Origin: Microvelia longipes
Taxonomy: Eukaryota > Arthropoda > Insecta > Hemiptera > Veliidae
Assembly: GCA_018340805.1 (NCBI GenBank)
Contig: JACMZG010001914.1
Coordinates: 15,483,606 to 15,547,605, forward strand
Reading direction: 5' to 3'
Length of the DNA: 64,000 nucleotides
Shown here one piece after another: positions 1-13,155 of the stretch (position 1 is the first letter of the stretch; the number at the start of each line of letters is the position of its first letter). A program made the translations under genes and the position numbers. Under the pieces are notes generated by a model. That model was given only the letters and a program-made list of their open reading frames with translations, was not told the DNA's origin and searched no databases.

Positions 1-550
1 GAATTTATGTGATTTTTTAAATTTTGAGCGTGTGCATTCATGAAGGGCTCCACTCTGGATAGGCAGACTATGTTTTTTCTTCATAATTTAAGGTATATTT
101 TTAGAAAAATTTGGGTTGAAGTAGTACAAAATAAGTCACATTTTTCGACACTGTATACACTCAACTAAAGAATAAACCAATTTTTAGATAAATGTAAAAT
201 ATATAGGTTTGACTAAACATAAATTATTGGTAAAAAGAAATAAAATATTGAATTGGTAAACTTAAGCTGGAGGCTTAATTCTGTCAAGCTATGAGCCTCT
301 AGTGATATATTTCCCTTAACTGATTTATTTCCTCTTACAAGTATCCAAACAAACTATAAAATCACTTCGAAAATATAGCTTCTTCTGTACTTTGCTGTAA
401 GCTCCGTATCGATCGTTTAAAGTTCCTTACCGGTTGTATGAGGAACTTTGCCTCATCTTATCGGATTACTGCAGTCATCCTAACACTTCCTCATTTTTTC
501 AGAAAGTAAAAAGGTTTTATTCCCAACGACCTCTCCTCGATGTACTGCCC

Positions 551-580
551 TCGCTCGATGCTGATAACACTTTAGTGATC
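551..580 (-). repeat. decayed 5S-like module of the dispersed repeat family
   Basis: Read on the minus strand, GATCACTAAAGTGTTATCAG followed by CATCGAGCGAG resembles the family core GATCATAAAGTTAAGCAGC plus CATCGAGCGTGG. The flanks are too diverged to set ends. This is the weakest member of the family. Confidence 0.35.
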
Positions 581-938
581 AAACCAAAACTGTGTGTATG
601 TTAGTGTAGTGAGTCGTTAGGATGCAAATAAAATTCTATCCACAAATAGTTTGTTTTTTGTAGCACTGGAAAGTTTATAGAACTCCATCTCAGGCTTGGT
701 CAAGGCGACTTTAGTTCTATAAAAGGTTTTGAATAATTTATCCAATTAATATATTTTACTTATATTTACGAGATATATACGGAGATAAAACTTTTTATCT
801 AAGTCGCTTTGATCAAGCCTGAGTCTATCCACAAAGAGATTTCAATCAATATAATGATGAAAAATCTGGCTTCTAACCCAATATTCCGCGGCCATATTTA
901 ACGCCGCGGATACGAAGAGAATTTTTTTTCTCTTTAGT

Positions 939-1010
939 CTTGTTGCAAGATTTGAGACTGGATACAGACCCAGATTTAGGTCTGCATCCAGTCACAAATC
1001 TCGCAACAGG
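939..1010. repeat. hairpin-forming inverted repeat, 32-bp arms
   Basis: The 32-base arm 939-970 is repeated in inverted orientation at 979-1010 with about four mismatches. Only eight bases separate the arms. Neither arm looks like a known transposon end. It could be a small inverted duplication that has begun to diverge. Confidence 0.85.
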
Positions 1011-1350
1011 ACTCTGGAGGATAAAATAGCTTCTTCTCCTTGGCACATTCTGTACACCTTCTCTATGATAAACTGGTATTTAAAATTTTGTTTGAATAAA
1101 CGGATTATCTATTATCGGTTTCCTCCCGATCACTTGTATCAGTTATCATCGTGTGGTTTTAATACTTAGATGGGTTACCGATTTATTATATCTCTGTATA
1201 AAAATGAACATTTTTACCTCTATTTTCGTCTAAAAAATATTATAATTTTCCTAAATCGACATTTATGTCATTATTTTTTGTCTAAGAATTATATTAATTT
1301 ACCTAATACACCCAAAGACGTTAGCGGTGACAAAAACGTACGTTAATTAC

Positions 1351-1395
1351 AGATTTTGGAAGGTAAAGTATTTTATACTTTACCTTCCAAAATCT
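1351..1395. repeat. perfect hairpin, 20-bp arms
   Basis: AGATTTTGGAAGGTAAAGTA at 1351-1370 is exactly mirrored at 1376-1395, with a 5-base TTTTA loop. No stop codon, poly-U tract or gene context suggests a terminator. It looks like a recent local inverted duplication. Confidence 0.9.
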
Positions 1396-2253
1396 TAAGG
1401 GTAACCTGAAAACAACTGTTTATTTTTCACCGTCAAACCAACTATATAAATGACCATCATATCAAATGATGGTATATACATCATATCAATGATGATCATC
1501 AAATGATCATCATCCTAATATGTATTACATGACATGCCACTCTATTAAATCCTAGGCTACATCCTTTTAAAGTTTAATAAACAAACTAAAAACTAACCTG
1601 TTAACTGAGATGAACTTGAAAATATGAAGTTAATAAAAGCAAATAAATAAAAGAATTTAGTATTCATTTTATTATATTTTTTTTATTAAAACTTAGAATT
1701 AAAGTTATAAAATTAAATATTAAAAATATATGAATATGTAATCACTTATGTATGGTTACTGAGGACTAAAGCATATGAAGAAGATTGGTTTTAAAGCATA
1801 TGATTTTATATGCATAAGTGATAAATGCGGGCTTTGATCGAGTGTGAGAGGGATTTGTTATGAAATTTCTATGAATATCAATTTGTACCTGACCCAGTCT
1901 AGTGATAAGAAAACCTTGACATAAACTAATTATTGATTAAATTAATATGACATTAGATGTCATGTAGTAGAGTAAGTTTAGATTTGTAATTGAACTATTA
2001 GAGCAGAATGTCAGGTGTTAATGGTTTCAAGTAATCAGCAGGATCTTACTGGTTATCTTTCAACACATTTTTAAGTTTGCTTTAAGAAAAGGGAACCACT
2101 AGCTATAATAAGACTATACTAAATTAGTATTTTCTAGCAAGGAGTATATTATATACTAATAATAAATACTACTTGCTTATAAAGTTAGAAATTTGCTAAT
2201 ATCGTAGCAGTATGCCACTTACCTATGTAAGTTACATACTCCCACGACATCAG

Positions 2254-2291
2254 GTTGTCATATTACTAGTCTAGACTATTAATATGACAAC
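2254..2291. repeat. short inverted repeat
   Basis: GTTGTCATATTA at the left and TAATATGACAAC at the right form exact 12-bp arms around a central AGTCTAGACT-like palindromic spacer. Confidence 0.75.
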
Positions 2292-2307
2292 GCAATTTTG
2301 AAAACAA

Positions 2308-2360
2308 CTATTTGGCCGCGGAGCGGCAAAACAGCTGCAGGCCTTTTATTTTAATGATTC
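2308..2360. repeat. fragment of a GC-rich dispersed repeat
   Basis: The stretch starting GGCCGCGGAGCGGCAAA and running to GGCCTTTTATT resembles 11785-11812 and the reverse complement of about 25980-26030. It is a third piece of the same dispersed repeat. A 89-codon open frame on the minus strand crosses it, but nothing in its translation is recognisable. Confidence 0.5.
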
Positions 2361-2598
2361 GTTTACTCGACGAAACAAGGCAACGGCTGCCAATCACTGA
2401 ATCAATCTTATTCTTTAAAGATCTTTTGCCGTTATCGATCCTAATGTTGGTTTTATATTTTTTAGAGACCAGACTAAAATAAATAACACGCGCCGCACCT
2501 GCGGGAATTGACTGACCGTCTCGACGAACTGTTCCGTAGTTGAACTCGTGGACCGTTAGCATGGTCCTCCTTGGCACCAGGTTAAGAAGGCTAGTAAC

Positions 2599-2649
2599 AT
2601 GACCAATGACGCCGCCTTCGTATCAGTCCAACAAAATATATCATCCCAG
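2599..2649 (+). CDS. possible first coding exon of an unidentified gene
   Basis: In a GC-richer island, an ATG at 2599 opens 17 codons reading MTNDAAFVSVQQNISSQ. These end exactly at CCCAG|GTAAGA, a near-consensus splice donor, in phase 0. The frame is open back to a TAG just upstream of 2559, so the exon could also begin earlier. I do not recognise the peptide, and no downstream exon that would continue it was identified. The splice signal and codon use suggest a real exon, but the neighbouring 2308-2360 repeat leaves a transposon-derived origin possible. The protein's function cannot be stated. Confidence 0.35.
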
Positions 2650-3606
2650 GTAAGAAAAAAAACATTTTAAGAAAATATTATTCTTGAAAATGTTAAATTA
2701 AATTTCACCGTATGAATCTAGTTAATCATGATATTTCTCTGTTTTCTTTTATCAATAAAATCATAAATTATTATATTTGGAAACAACACAACAGGCTTTT
2801 AGCCGCTTTGTGTTTAAATTATCCATTCAGGTTTTATTATTTCTGGGTTAAATCCAACAAATCCATGTCTGTAGTGATAAGTGCTATCTCTATATTTAAA
2901 ATCCTGCAATAATCGAAGTATAATCTATGAAATTTATATTTTAACTCCGATGGTCGTTCTATTAATGTTCAACTCATTTATTACAAATTGACAAACAATA
3001 AAGAAAAATTGCATTTCTATCGGCTCCCAAGCTAATCCTATGATAAACATTTTTTTTATCTCTGTTTCGTTTTTCCACCATTGGTATTGCCAACCTTTCT
3101 CTTTGAATCGCGAATAAAAATAATATATTATTTATCATAATATTAAAAATTAGCATTTCTATCATAAAGTGAAATGAAATGGAATGATCCATGTAGTCAG
3201 CTATTTAAGGATCTCAAAATATTGACTCTTCCTTCTATTTATATTTTGAATCTGTTGGAATCATGACATCCTCATTATCAAGAGTTAGTTGAAAAGAGTC
3301 ATAATTATACCACCCATTCAGCTCCTAAAGTTATAAATCTGCCAGCACACCGCCTATCTAAGACAAGTATCAAGATATACTTGGCGGACAAAGTCCGCCA
3401 AGTATCAAGCCATCCATCTTTTAAATTTGATTGACATGGAGACTTTTAATCTTTCTACAAAAATGTTTAAAAACAAAGTAAAAAACTATTTGTTAGAGAA
3501 CGCTTTATATTGTGTTAGTGATTTTTCAATGTTGTAATTATTATTTCTTCTTTTTTTTTATTTGACAAAGTGATGCTATTTTTTTTATTAGTTACCACTG
3601 ATTTTG

Positions 3607-3637
<31 letters not shown>

Positions 3638-3759
3638 AAGTATTTCCAAGATATCATAATTTAACTCTCACGCCTGTTAAAGTTTTATGCTTTATGCTTA
3701 AGAACATATTTATTGATGTGTAACATGAAGCATGCATCATGCACAAGATGTTAGAAATT
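2650..3759. other. non-coding, AT-rich
   Basis: If 2599-2649 is an exon, this is the start of its intron. No other exon is supported. It contains a perfect 12-bp-arm hairpin at 3377-3405 and a (TAAA)n run near 3610-3640. Confidence 0.5.
3377..3405. repeat. perfect hairpin, 12-bp arms
   Basis: ATACTTGGCGGA is mirrored as TCCGCCAAGTAT around a CAAAG loop. There is no adjacent gene whose transcript it would obviously terminate. Confidence 0.85.
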
Positions 3760-4017
3760 TATAAGGTGATTCAATTCGATGTAAACAAACTAAACGCATT
3801 CGGAGGTTATAACCTGTCTGTTTTATGAATGACGTGTGACGTCATTGCAGGAATCGGTATAGGCGGTCAACATTGAAAATTTACTATTTATTCTAGCAAT
3901 GACGTCAATTCCGGACTATAACCTAACATGCCAAAAAAAATGTATTTCATTTATAAAAACCCTCCACAAAAAAACAAAAAAAAAAACAAAAAAACCCTCC
4001 AATTAAATCACCCTATA
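3760..4017. mobile_element. candidate 258-bp MITE
   Basis: The ends TATAAGGTGATTCAATT (3760-3776) and AATTAAATCACCCTATA (4001-4017) are imperfect terminal inverted repeats. Inside, a second inverted pair contains the palindrome TGACGTCA in both arms (about 3838 and 3900). It has no coding capacity. Flanking TA dinucleotides would fit a Tc1/mariner-mobilised MITE, but target duplication cannot be proved from one copy. Confidence 0.55.
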
Positions 4018-4935
4018 AAGTCTATCAGCTTGCATCATGCATACGTTGTATATTAAAGATGACAGCTAGCAATGTCGCTTTAATGACAATGACATTAACA
4101 TGTTTAACCTACATAACTAAACATATTGATACATAATTGTAGAGTACAAAGCATTAACAGACATTCACACAACGTATTACTAATCCACTTAATATCTATT
4201 TAGTTATCTCTACAAAAATGATTATAGTAATAGGTAAACATATAGTTGAGTAATTTCATTAAAAAACTAAGTTATGGTCAATGGTAAATTATGCAAAACA
4301 CCTGTATAATAATATTTTATGGTTCAAGGTTCTTTTCTATTTTCAAGATAATTATTTTTTGTACTGATAATATTATTTAAAAGAAACCACCCTTTATAGG
4401 AAAAAAAAACTATAACGTTGATTAGTTTTGCGTAGGGAATTTTTAATTTATCACATTTAAAATTGAAAAGGAGAGGGAGATATAAAAATGTTATTAGTGA
4501 TTTTAGACATTTCTCTTATATGTCTGGTTCTAATATTATTAAAAAAAATATTTGTTACAAAAAAAATTAACTTAAAAACGCTATTGGGAAAAAGGCCTAA
4601 ATTTTACCCCATTTTCTGGAAGGGGCCCCGGAGCCAAAATTACCCACTTGAAATGGCAAACCACCTGATCCTTTACCAGGTAGCAAAAATAAGACAATTT
4701 AGTGGGTTAAACCTTTTGGTATAAAAATTAACCCACCAAACATCTCACTGCCTTTTAAAAAATAAATTTTACTTTTTTAGGGTGGCTGTAAAGTAGGCAC
4801 TTTACATCCACAAAAAAGTAGTTAAAATGCGCTTTTTTACTGTCTGACACAGTTTCGTAAATTTTAACTGTCGGGGACAATAAACTATTTTTTACTGTCG
4901 CTGGTGAAGTTCCTCAAATATCCACCAGGTGGGCG
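4018..4935. other. non-coding, AT-rich
   Basis: An open frame from 4488 of 78 codons is present but shows AT-biased, compositionally random sequence and no domain. Nothing else is supported. Confidence 0.5.
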
Positions 4936-5866
4936 CTATAATACGACACACGGCTAAAATCAATTGACACCCCGCCAAAAATCTGTGAGGGAAAGAATTC
5001 TATTGGTTCAGACCGACCCCGCTCTTTCCCCCTCCACTTTATGCCAACCTCGGTATAAAAAAATACCTTTTCGTAAATAAAATCATAAAAAGGCAACACT
5101 GGTTGTAAATATTTAAAACCTCGCGTCGCTTTTATTTCCCTCATTGTACATATTTATCTGTTCGAGTTCGTTTCGTTCCATTCCAATCTGTTTAATTCAT
5201 CCAATTATTGCAGAGTTGTAATATGATCTGAGTGCCTATATTTGACGCATGGACATTGATGTATTCTTCAAGCATTTCTTGCTATTAGAGTACAGCGCAG
5301 GGTTTGGGGTCTGTCAACCAAAAGACAGCATTTTTTTCGAAAATGCCAATGTCTTTCAATAGATGACAGTCTTGACTTTTTTAAGTCATGAATGCATATT
5401 GTGTCATATTATTTTTATAATATGAAACAATACGCATTCAATTATACAAACATGACACAAAAAAGCAGTTTATTTTGGAAAAAGTAATTATAGCTGACGA
5501 TTTATTAAAATCGTCAAACTTTTATCATAGAACTATTATGATCCATTGCATTACGTAATCAAAAACTTTAACTTCACTTAATTCATACTTCCCGAACAAA
5601 TTTAATGCCACACTTAGGTAAATTTATAAGATACAACGATATTCCTACTTAAAAAGTAAATAAATAAATTTTTAAAAATAAAAAAATACGATATCAAATA
5701 AAAACAAATCATAAAATTCAAAACATAACCTGACTTTCAGTGTTGCCAGAGTAGGGAATTTTTTTTGTTACTATAAAGAAGGGATTTTTTTATTTAAAAA
5801 TGAGGGTTGAAAGCATTGAGATTTTGGCGGGGTGTCAATTGATTTTAGCCGTGTGTCGTACTATAG
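4936..5866. mobile_element. foldback element with 47-bp inverted termini
   Basis: The termini 4936-4984 and 5819-5866 are almost perfect inverted repeats sharing CGACACACGGCTAAAATCAA and the adjoining GACACCCCGCC. A second inverted pair, GGCAACACTG at 5092-5101 and its complement at 5738-5747, suggests the arms once extended about 170 bp. The interior is AT-rich with internal short palindromes near 5383-5460 and no open frame that looks functional. It is most simply a non-autonomous DNA transposon or foldback. Confidence 0.7.
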
Positions 5867-6548
<682 letters not shown>

Positions 6549-6726
6549 TTACTATCTCAATAAATAATTTATTATTACTTTATTTATTATTAATTGTTTG
6601 TTTAACAACCCAAGATTACAACTGAACATAATCTTCTTGCTTAAATTTATTTTATTTGTTAGTTAGTTATGCATTAGGATCCTTTTACTCAGAAGTTAAA
6701 TAGGAATATAAGTAATATTGGTAAGC

Positions 6727-7414
<688 letters not shown>

Positions 7415-7799
7415 CACTGTAGTTGAGCAATTGGGAAAATTATTTTTTATGATGTCATTAACCCGCAATATATGACTCAGCAAAATTTTGAAAAATCATG
7501 ACACGTGGAAAAATAATGCGATTAGATTTAGATTTGGAACGTATGTAGCTATGTAAAAGAATAACATATGCTTCAAGTTTCATCTCATTGTCACCATTAC
7601 TTCAATTATTATCAAATGACATGTGAACTTTTTTAAAAAATTGTAAAAAAATCAGAAAATAATCCGAATGAATTGATATTCGGTAGAAGTGTATACCTTT
7701 ATGTAATAATGGTACTTTAAGCAAACTAAGTATTGTTTCAATACAAGTATATCCATACTTTTATTTGATCATAAACGTTAAGCAGCATCGGGCGTGGGA
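7415..7799 (+). repeat. dispersed 5S-like-module repeat, copy 1 (partial)
   Basis: From about 7415 the sequence follows the family body: GTCATTAACCCGCAATA, then GCAAAATTTTGAAAAAT, then the CAAGTTTCATCTCATTGTC segment. It ends in the 5S-like module at 7767-7799 (GATCATAAACGTTAAGCAGC then ATCGGGCGTGG). The copy stops in the middle of the module and the characteristic tail is missing. Confidence 0.75.
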
Positions 7800-8482
7800 C
7801 TATGTTTTTTGGGGGCCTTAAAATCCCCCCTTCATATTTAGGGCCATATAAATTAATGAAGTATAATATATATAATTCTTCTGTTTTAGGTGTATATATA
7901 TATGTATATATATAAAAGTAACTATAATTAAATTTATTTTTAAAAATATTAATGAGTCCTTTAAACATTAATGTCTACAATTGACAGTATAGTAGTCATA
8001 AAAATAGATAAAAATAACAAGTAACTGTATTAACCAGTAAGTAATGAGCCAGTTATAAGACACTACGGGATCCATTTTTAAAAATCCTCATTCCAGATTC
8101 ACTCTAAGAAAATCCAAGTCCATTGAGGGAAACTACGTTTATAAACACTCCCCACCCACTACTATTCTTACAAGGGTTGCCTTCTTTATTTAAAAGATCT
8201 TTTTGTACCTAAATAAATCTAAATTTTAACAAGCCAACCTTAAAAGGTCAGTCAGTTACTAACCATCTTAGCATCCATTAAGTTCACCAAATTCAAATTA
8301 TATTTTAACTCTTTTAATATTAACTTTACTCCAAAAATAATCTTAAAGCTATATTAAATTGAAATATTAAATTGAAAATCTTTAATCAAGTATAAATTTA
8401 TTTTATGACAGTGACTAAAATGTTTAAACGTATTAATGTTGAATTAGTTTAATTTATTTATAGTTTAATCGTTTTTAGCAGA
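7800..8482. other. upstream region of the histidine-rich protein gene
   Basis: AT-rich sequence without a supported exon. A TATAAAT motif at 8391 is the nearest TATA-like element, but no initiator lies at the expected spacing. The sequence GTTTTTAGCAG immediately before the start codon resembles a splice acceptor, so a further-upstream 5' UTR exon is possible. The real transcription start cannot be set. Confidence 0.35.
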
Positions 8483-8552
8483 ATGGTGTTAAAATTATTA
8501 TTTTTATGTTACTTTTTGTGCTTGCCAATTTATGGACATGAACATCATGAAC
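8483..8552 (+). CDS. exon 1 (signal peptide) of secreted histidine-rich protein
   Basis: ATG at 8483 opens 23 codons. The first 18 residues, MVLKLLFLCYFLCLPIYG, form a classical signal peptide: a lysine, a leucine/phenylalanine-rich core, then a small residue before the likely cleavage site. After it comes HEHHE, already in the histidine-rich style of the downstream exon. The exon ends with a single base C before GTAAGT, a strong donor. That C joins GA at 13386 to make an arginine codon, so phase and protein style both link the two exons. This small exon is too short for ordinary ORF calling. Confidence 0.85.
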
Positions 8553-8854
8553 GTAAGTATTTTTATTTATTTAATTTTTTGAAATATCCAGTAACATTCA
8601 TTTACTTATTATTATTTCCAAGATTTTTTTTATTTACTTATTTATTGCTTTTCATTTTTTAAGACTATATTTTTTGGGGTACCGAAAATCCCCCCTTTTA
8701 TATTTATATATTATTTAAATATATATAATTGGTATATGTACATTTTATTTGTAGTATATATACAAATACATTGTGCTGAATGTGAAAAAAATGAATAATT
8801 AATTATGTTTATATTGTCCGTTAATAGACCATCATGCCAAAAGAGAACCGAGCT

Positions 8855-9010
8855 TACATCTGAATTATCCGTTTCAGGGTTTATTAAGACCTCTTAAGTG
8901 GTTTTTACCAAGTTTTCTGTGGGTGTATATATTATTATAGTAGAACCCATTGTAATTATACTAGAGATTTAAATCTTGGTACATTAATCAACCTTTTGGC
9001 CTAGTTGTCC
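8855..9010 (+). repeat. dispersed 5S-module family, partial copy (5' part)
   Basis: It carries the family's left-hand segment: TTATCCGTTTCAGGG, AAGACCTCTTAAGTGGTTTT, and the GTAGAACCCATTG...ACTAGAGATTT stretch. It breaks off before the body. The 5S-like module is absent. Confidence 0.7.
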
Positions 9011-9139
9011 ATTTCTAGTTTCATTTAAGATGAATCAATAATGACTGATGTGATTGAATAACAATTTAAAAATAGAAGCCCTCCGTACGATTCACCACAA
9101 GCCTCTTTTGCATTGGTTGTTGTTTTGTATTATTCTATT

Positions 9140-9990
9140 TGTTTTTATTTATGCTGTGTGTATATAGAAAAAATATTTTGTCGAACACGATATGTGTTTG
9201 ACAAAATACGAAGTATCAACTAAATTATCCGTTCATGTGTTTTTAAGGCCTCCTGGGTGATTATCGCAGTTTTCTGTCTGTATGTGTGTGTGTGTGTCTG
9301 TTATCATCAAAGCTCCCAGTGTATTTGTGCTAGAGAGTTGAAACTTTGTACAAAAATCAGTCTGGTTTAGTTGTGCTACAAACAAAAATTAGTTTATAGG
9401 GTGTAGTTGTGCTGTCCAGAAAATAACTTTTATAATATAGCAAAATGATATATAATATAAATTTAATAATTTATCTGAAATAATGACTTAGCAAAATTTA
9501 AAAAAAGAAAATTTAACGCGGAAAAATGATGCGAGCAGATTGAGATTTAGCACGCATGTGTGTCCATTAACTTGAGAGTTGCGACTTGGTACAGAAATCA
9601 ATCTTTAGGTCTAATAAATAAATAATGGCAAATATAGTAATTAAATATATAAAATATATGTATAATATGTACAAATATTTAAATATGTATAAGACTAAAT
9701 ATGTATGTGCCAAGTTTCATCTCATAATCAGTATGAATTTAATTTTTATTAAATGACCGTTTGTACGTTTTTTAAAAAAAATGTAAAAAATCGGAAAATA
9801 ATTCAATTGAATTTAAATTTAGCACAAGTGAATACCTTACACTTATTTATTAGTGTACTTAATAAGTAAGTGTAAGGTATAATTTAATACGACAAGTATA
9901 ACCATGTTTTTTGTTGGATCATAAAACTTAAAAAGCATCGAGCGTGGTCAGTGCCTGAATGTATGGCCGCAAGGAATGAAACGGATGTAT
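9140..9990 (+). repeat. dispersed 5S-module family, near full-length copy 2
   Basis: The left part (AGGCCTCCTGGGTGATTATC), body and 5S-like module (9917-9959, with GATCATAAAACTTAAAAAGC and ATCGAGCGTGGTCAGTGCC) are present in order. Two private inverted duplications interrupt the copy, at 9176-9208 and at about 9836-9880. The canonical tail after the module is replaced by unrelated AT-rich DNA. Confidence 0.75.
9836..9880. repeat. inverted duplication inside a dispersed repeat copy
   Basis: CCTTACACTTATT is mirrored as AATAAGTAAGTGTAAGG within the body of repeat copy 2. Other copies of the family lack this mirror, so it arose after insertion. Confidence 0.7.
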
Positions 9991-10317
9991 GAACTGATCA
10001 TAATATATTGATCATTATATGTAAAAATTAATAATATTATATATATTATAATAATAATAATATTAATTAATATTAATATGTAAAAATCAAGTTGTTTCTG
10101 AAACATATTTGGAAATGCGCTGTTATCGTGGAATCCTGCCACTTATAAATCTAGGAAAAAAGTACACGGAAATAAACACACGAAAAAAAAAGTTTACGCA
10201 AAAAATACACGAGGATAATTTGCAGTGAAAAAAAAAATTACGGCGAAAAAATTATTCAAAATAAGTACGCCTTAAACTTGCTAACAATTTACTGGATATT
10301 TAGATTAAATCTATGAA

Positions 10318-11085
10318 TCAGTTACGTGGTACCCCGAAACTTTTCCTCGTCACATCGGATTCGCTACGCTCATTTCTCCTACGTCTGTCTAGTTTCGCTC
10401 CTCTTCAGAATATGCCATTCGCCAAATGTATACTGTGACACGTCAACGGACTCGCTTCGCTCGTCCTCGAATAGTAAATACATCCGTTTCATTCTCAGCG
10501 GTTACCCATACAGCACTGACCACGTACAATGCTGCTTAACTTTTATGATCAAACCAAACTAGCTATACTTAATCACTTAAGTATTAAGTCCAAACGAAAC
10601 TTAGTGTACTTATTTAATACGTAACTAAAAATTGACTCAATAATATTATTTTACATTTTTTCCAATTTTTTAAAAAACAAACACAAGTCATTTGATACAA
10701 TTTAAACAAATACTGATAATGAGTTGAAACTTTGCAAGTATGTTAGTGTTATACATGGCTATATGCGTGCCAAATCTCAATCCAATCGCATCGAAATTTT
10801 AACTAATTATTTGGGGTAATGACGTTATAAAAACATTATTTTCCTATAATTTATAATGTAGAACTATAATCTTATAATGTGTGTATAGAACAACAACAGC
10901 TATAGACTGATTTTTATACAAAGTTTCAAGTCTCTAGCATATATACACTACAAGCTACGATGATAATAGACAAATACACTCAAAACTTTGTAAAATCCAT
11001 TCAAGAGGTCTTAAAAACGCCTAAAAAGGATAATGTCGGTGTCATCCCAATTTCGGATTTTTTTGTAAACAAAAAACTTGTGTAT
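10318..11085 (-). repeat. dispersed 5S-module family, full-length copy 3 (reverse)
   Basis: Read on the minus strand, the copy starts near 11085 with the CCGAAA and GGTCTTAAAACGCC-type left segment. It runs through the body to the 5S-like module (10497-10550) and ends with the tail containing GAGCGAAGCGAGTCC and a GGTACC near 10330. Open frames through the tail encode only repeat-derived peptides. It lies in the intron of the histidine-rich gene, antisense to it. Confidence 0.75.
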
Positions 11086-11319
11086 GTATGTGGAAAAGTA
11101 AAAAATTACCAATAGCTTTACTATATTTATGCAATGAAGCTTTTTTTTATATCCATTCCTTGGGAGAAGCTGTTTAGAGGTCAATAATAAGTTATTGGAA
11201 ATCCCTTACTCCCTACCTTATTACTTACCAGGTAACGAGAATATCTTATTAGCCCAGTATAATGTACATTATATCTATAATAAACTCTTCACCCACATCT
11301 TTTACAATTGGACTTTTAC

Positions 11320-11552
11320 CTTTACCTGCTAGTAATTCTGCGTGAGCAGTCCTTCATGAGTAATCACTGAGAATAAAACAGATGTATTAACTATCTGAGA
11401 ACGAGTGAAGCGAGTCCGAAGACGAGTTGCAGTAAAAATTTGGCGAATTGCATATTCTGAAAACGAGCGAAGCGAGTCCGATGTAGGGAGAAAGAGCGAA
11501 GCGAATCAGATGCGACGACGAAAAATTCCGGGGTACCCCGTACCCGATTTTT
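11320..11552 (+). repeat. dispersed 5S-module family, tail-only copy
   Basis: Starting after the 5S-like box, it carries ATAAAACAGATGTATTAACT, two GAGCGAAGCGAGTCCG-type blocks and the terminal GGGGTACCCCGTACCCGAT. The tail matches the reverse copy at 10318-10500, so the two copies stand face to face about 800 bp apart. Confidence 0.75.
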
Positions 11553-11734
11553 AGATTTAATCTATATATCCTGTAAATTATTACCATTACAAGTTTACGG
11601 TGTACTTAGTCTGAATAATTGTTTTATGTCTTATTTGTCCTCTTGTAATTTTTCCCGTATATTTATTTTCCCGTATACTTTTTTTCCTGTATTTTTTTCA
11701 GTGTACTTTTTTCCGGATATCGCCACTTATATAA

Positions 11735-11812
11735 ACCCGTAATATGACGAACTGACAAAGCACAGCAACCATGTGGTAGCGGTGCAACAAAGAGGCTGAA
11801 GGCCTTTTATTA
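11735..11812 (+). repeat. second dispersed repeat, shared with 25975-26105
   Basis: CTTATATAAACCCGTAATAT, GAACTGACAAAGCACAGCAA and AAAGAGGCTGAAGGCC appear in order here. They reappear in inverted orientation at about 25975-26105. The family's function and ends are unknown. Confidence 0.65.
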
Positions 11813-12120
11813 TCAATCTATATTGATATAACATAAGCTTTTGCATATGCATATTTTGTTTTTGACATGTTTACCAAAATTTTATTATATATGATAGATA
11901 CAAAGCAACCAACAATGCTTGATAAAAACAATTATAACATTTGTATAAAACTTCTTATACTTTATTGTATTGTCTAATATATGCATTATTCTGGCATGCT
12001 CTAAATTAACTTTTAAAAATTACTATATGTAGTAACAAATTTACATATTTGGAAAGTAATTTTTAAATTAATAGGTAAAAAATTAATCGCAAGAGTCAAG
12101 TCACTAGGGACAGAGACTAA

Positions 12121-12127
12121 ATATATA

Positions 12128-12199
<72 letters not shown>

Positions 12200-12211
12200 T
12201 ATATATATATA
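12121..12211. repeat. (TA)n microsatellite
   Basis: About 90 bases of alternating TA with one phase slip. Confidence 0.95.
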
Positions 12212-13060
12212 CACGTATTACGTCCCCCCACGAGGCCGTATCGAGGTGATATAAATTCGCTCGCTAAAAGCAAGGAAAATACCATATAACATTAAATCAT
12301 AATAATACAACAATCTGGCCGTGATGCGGACACAGAATGGCACCATAATGGCGTGAACCCCCCAGAGCCTTTTCGGGCCCTTTTTAAACTAATCTACGTG
12401 ACAATAACTAACTAATGTGACGTTGTATAAAAATTGTTTTGACTTTTTAACCTTAAAAAACAAGATATATTCATATAATTTTAAAAATTTTAAAAATGAT
12501 AATAAAAAATTTAAAATAATAAATATCTAATAAATATTATTTATTTAATTTTTATAATATTTTGATGAACATTAGACTTGAATTGAGGTCTTTTATTTGT
12601 TTTAATGGCTAAAGTTTTTTCACCGCTCTCTCTACCCTATTTTGTTCATCTCATACGTTTTATTTTCTTTAAAGATCGCGAAAAATAAGATTTTATAAAT
12701 AACTCATTGTAAAACTTTTTCAATTTAAGTTTTGATTTTATTTTAAGTTTAAAATAATCATTTCTTAACTTTTACACTTAAAAATAGACTCTTGGTTATA
12801 AGATAAATACAGTGAAAGGGAATATTAATGTTTCACACGTCTCTGGCTACTCACGCCAGAAATTATGTTTCACAATCGCTCAGTGTCGGGAATTAACATT
12901 TCTGTTATAAATGTGAAAATATATACAGTAATCGACAGTGATACGATGTACACTTCATTTAATCGTATGTGCAAAATACATACGGTGTACATACATACAT
13001 GTGCAAAATACACACACACACACAGCTATATTTTCAAAGAAATAATGAGGTTATAAGATT

Positions 13061-13155
13061 GGGGGGGGGGGGGTGATTTTTTAAAAATGGATATATATAT
13101 ATAATATATATTAATATATATATATATATATATAATATATAATATATATATATTA
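13061..13155. repeat. poly-G run followed by AT microsatellite
   Basis: Thirteen consecutive G are followed by an interrupted TA tract at 13088-13155. The G run could be a sequencing weak spot. Confidence 0.85.

Larger units (their letters stand above)
1..2253. other. AT-rich non-coding DNA
   Basis: I see no convincing coding sequence on either strand. The stretch holds two clear inverted repeats (annotated separately) and a weak reversed 5S-like module near 551-580. A CCGCGGC-type short palindrome lies around 886-910. The rest is low-complexity AT-rich sequence. Confidence 0.6.

Noticed and set aside
10326..11587. Open frames of 66-78 codons with similar peptides (NFSSSH...RFA...)
   Set aside because: They are translations of the tail of the dispersed 5S-module repeat in two copies, not genes.
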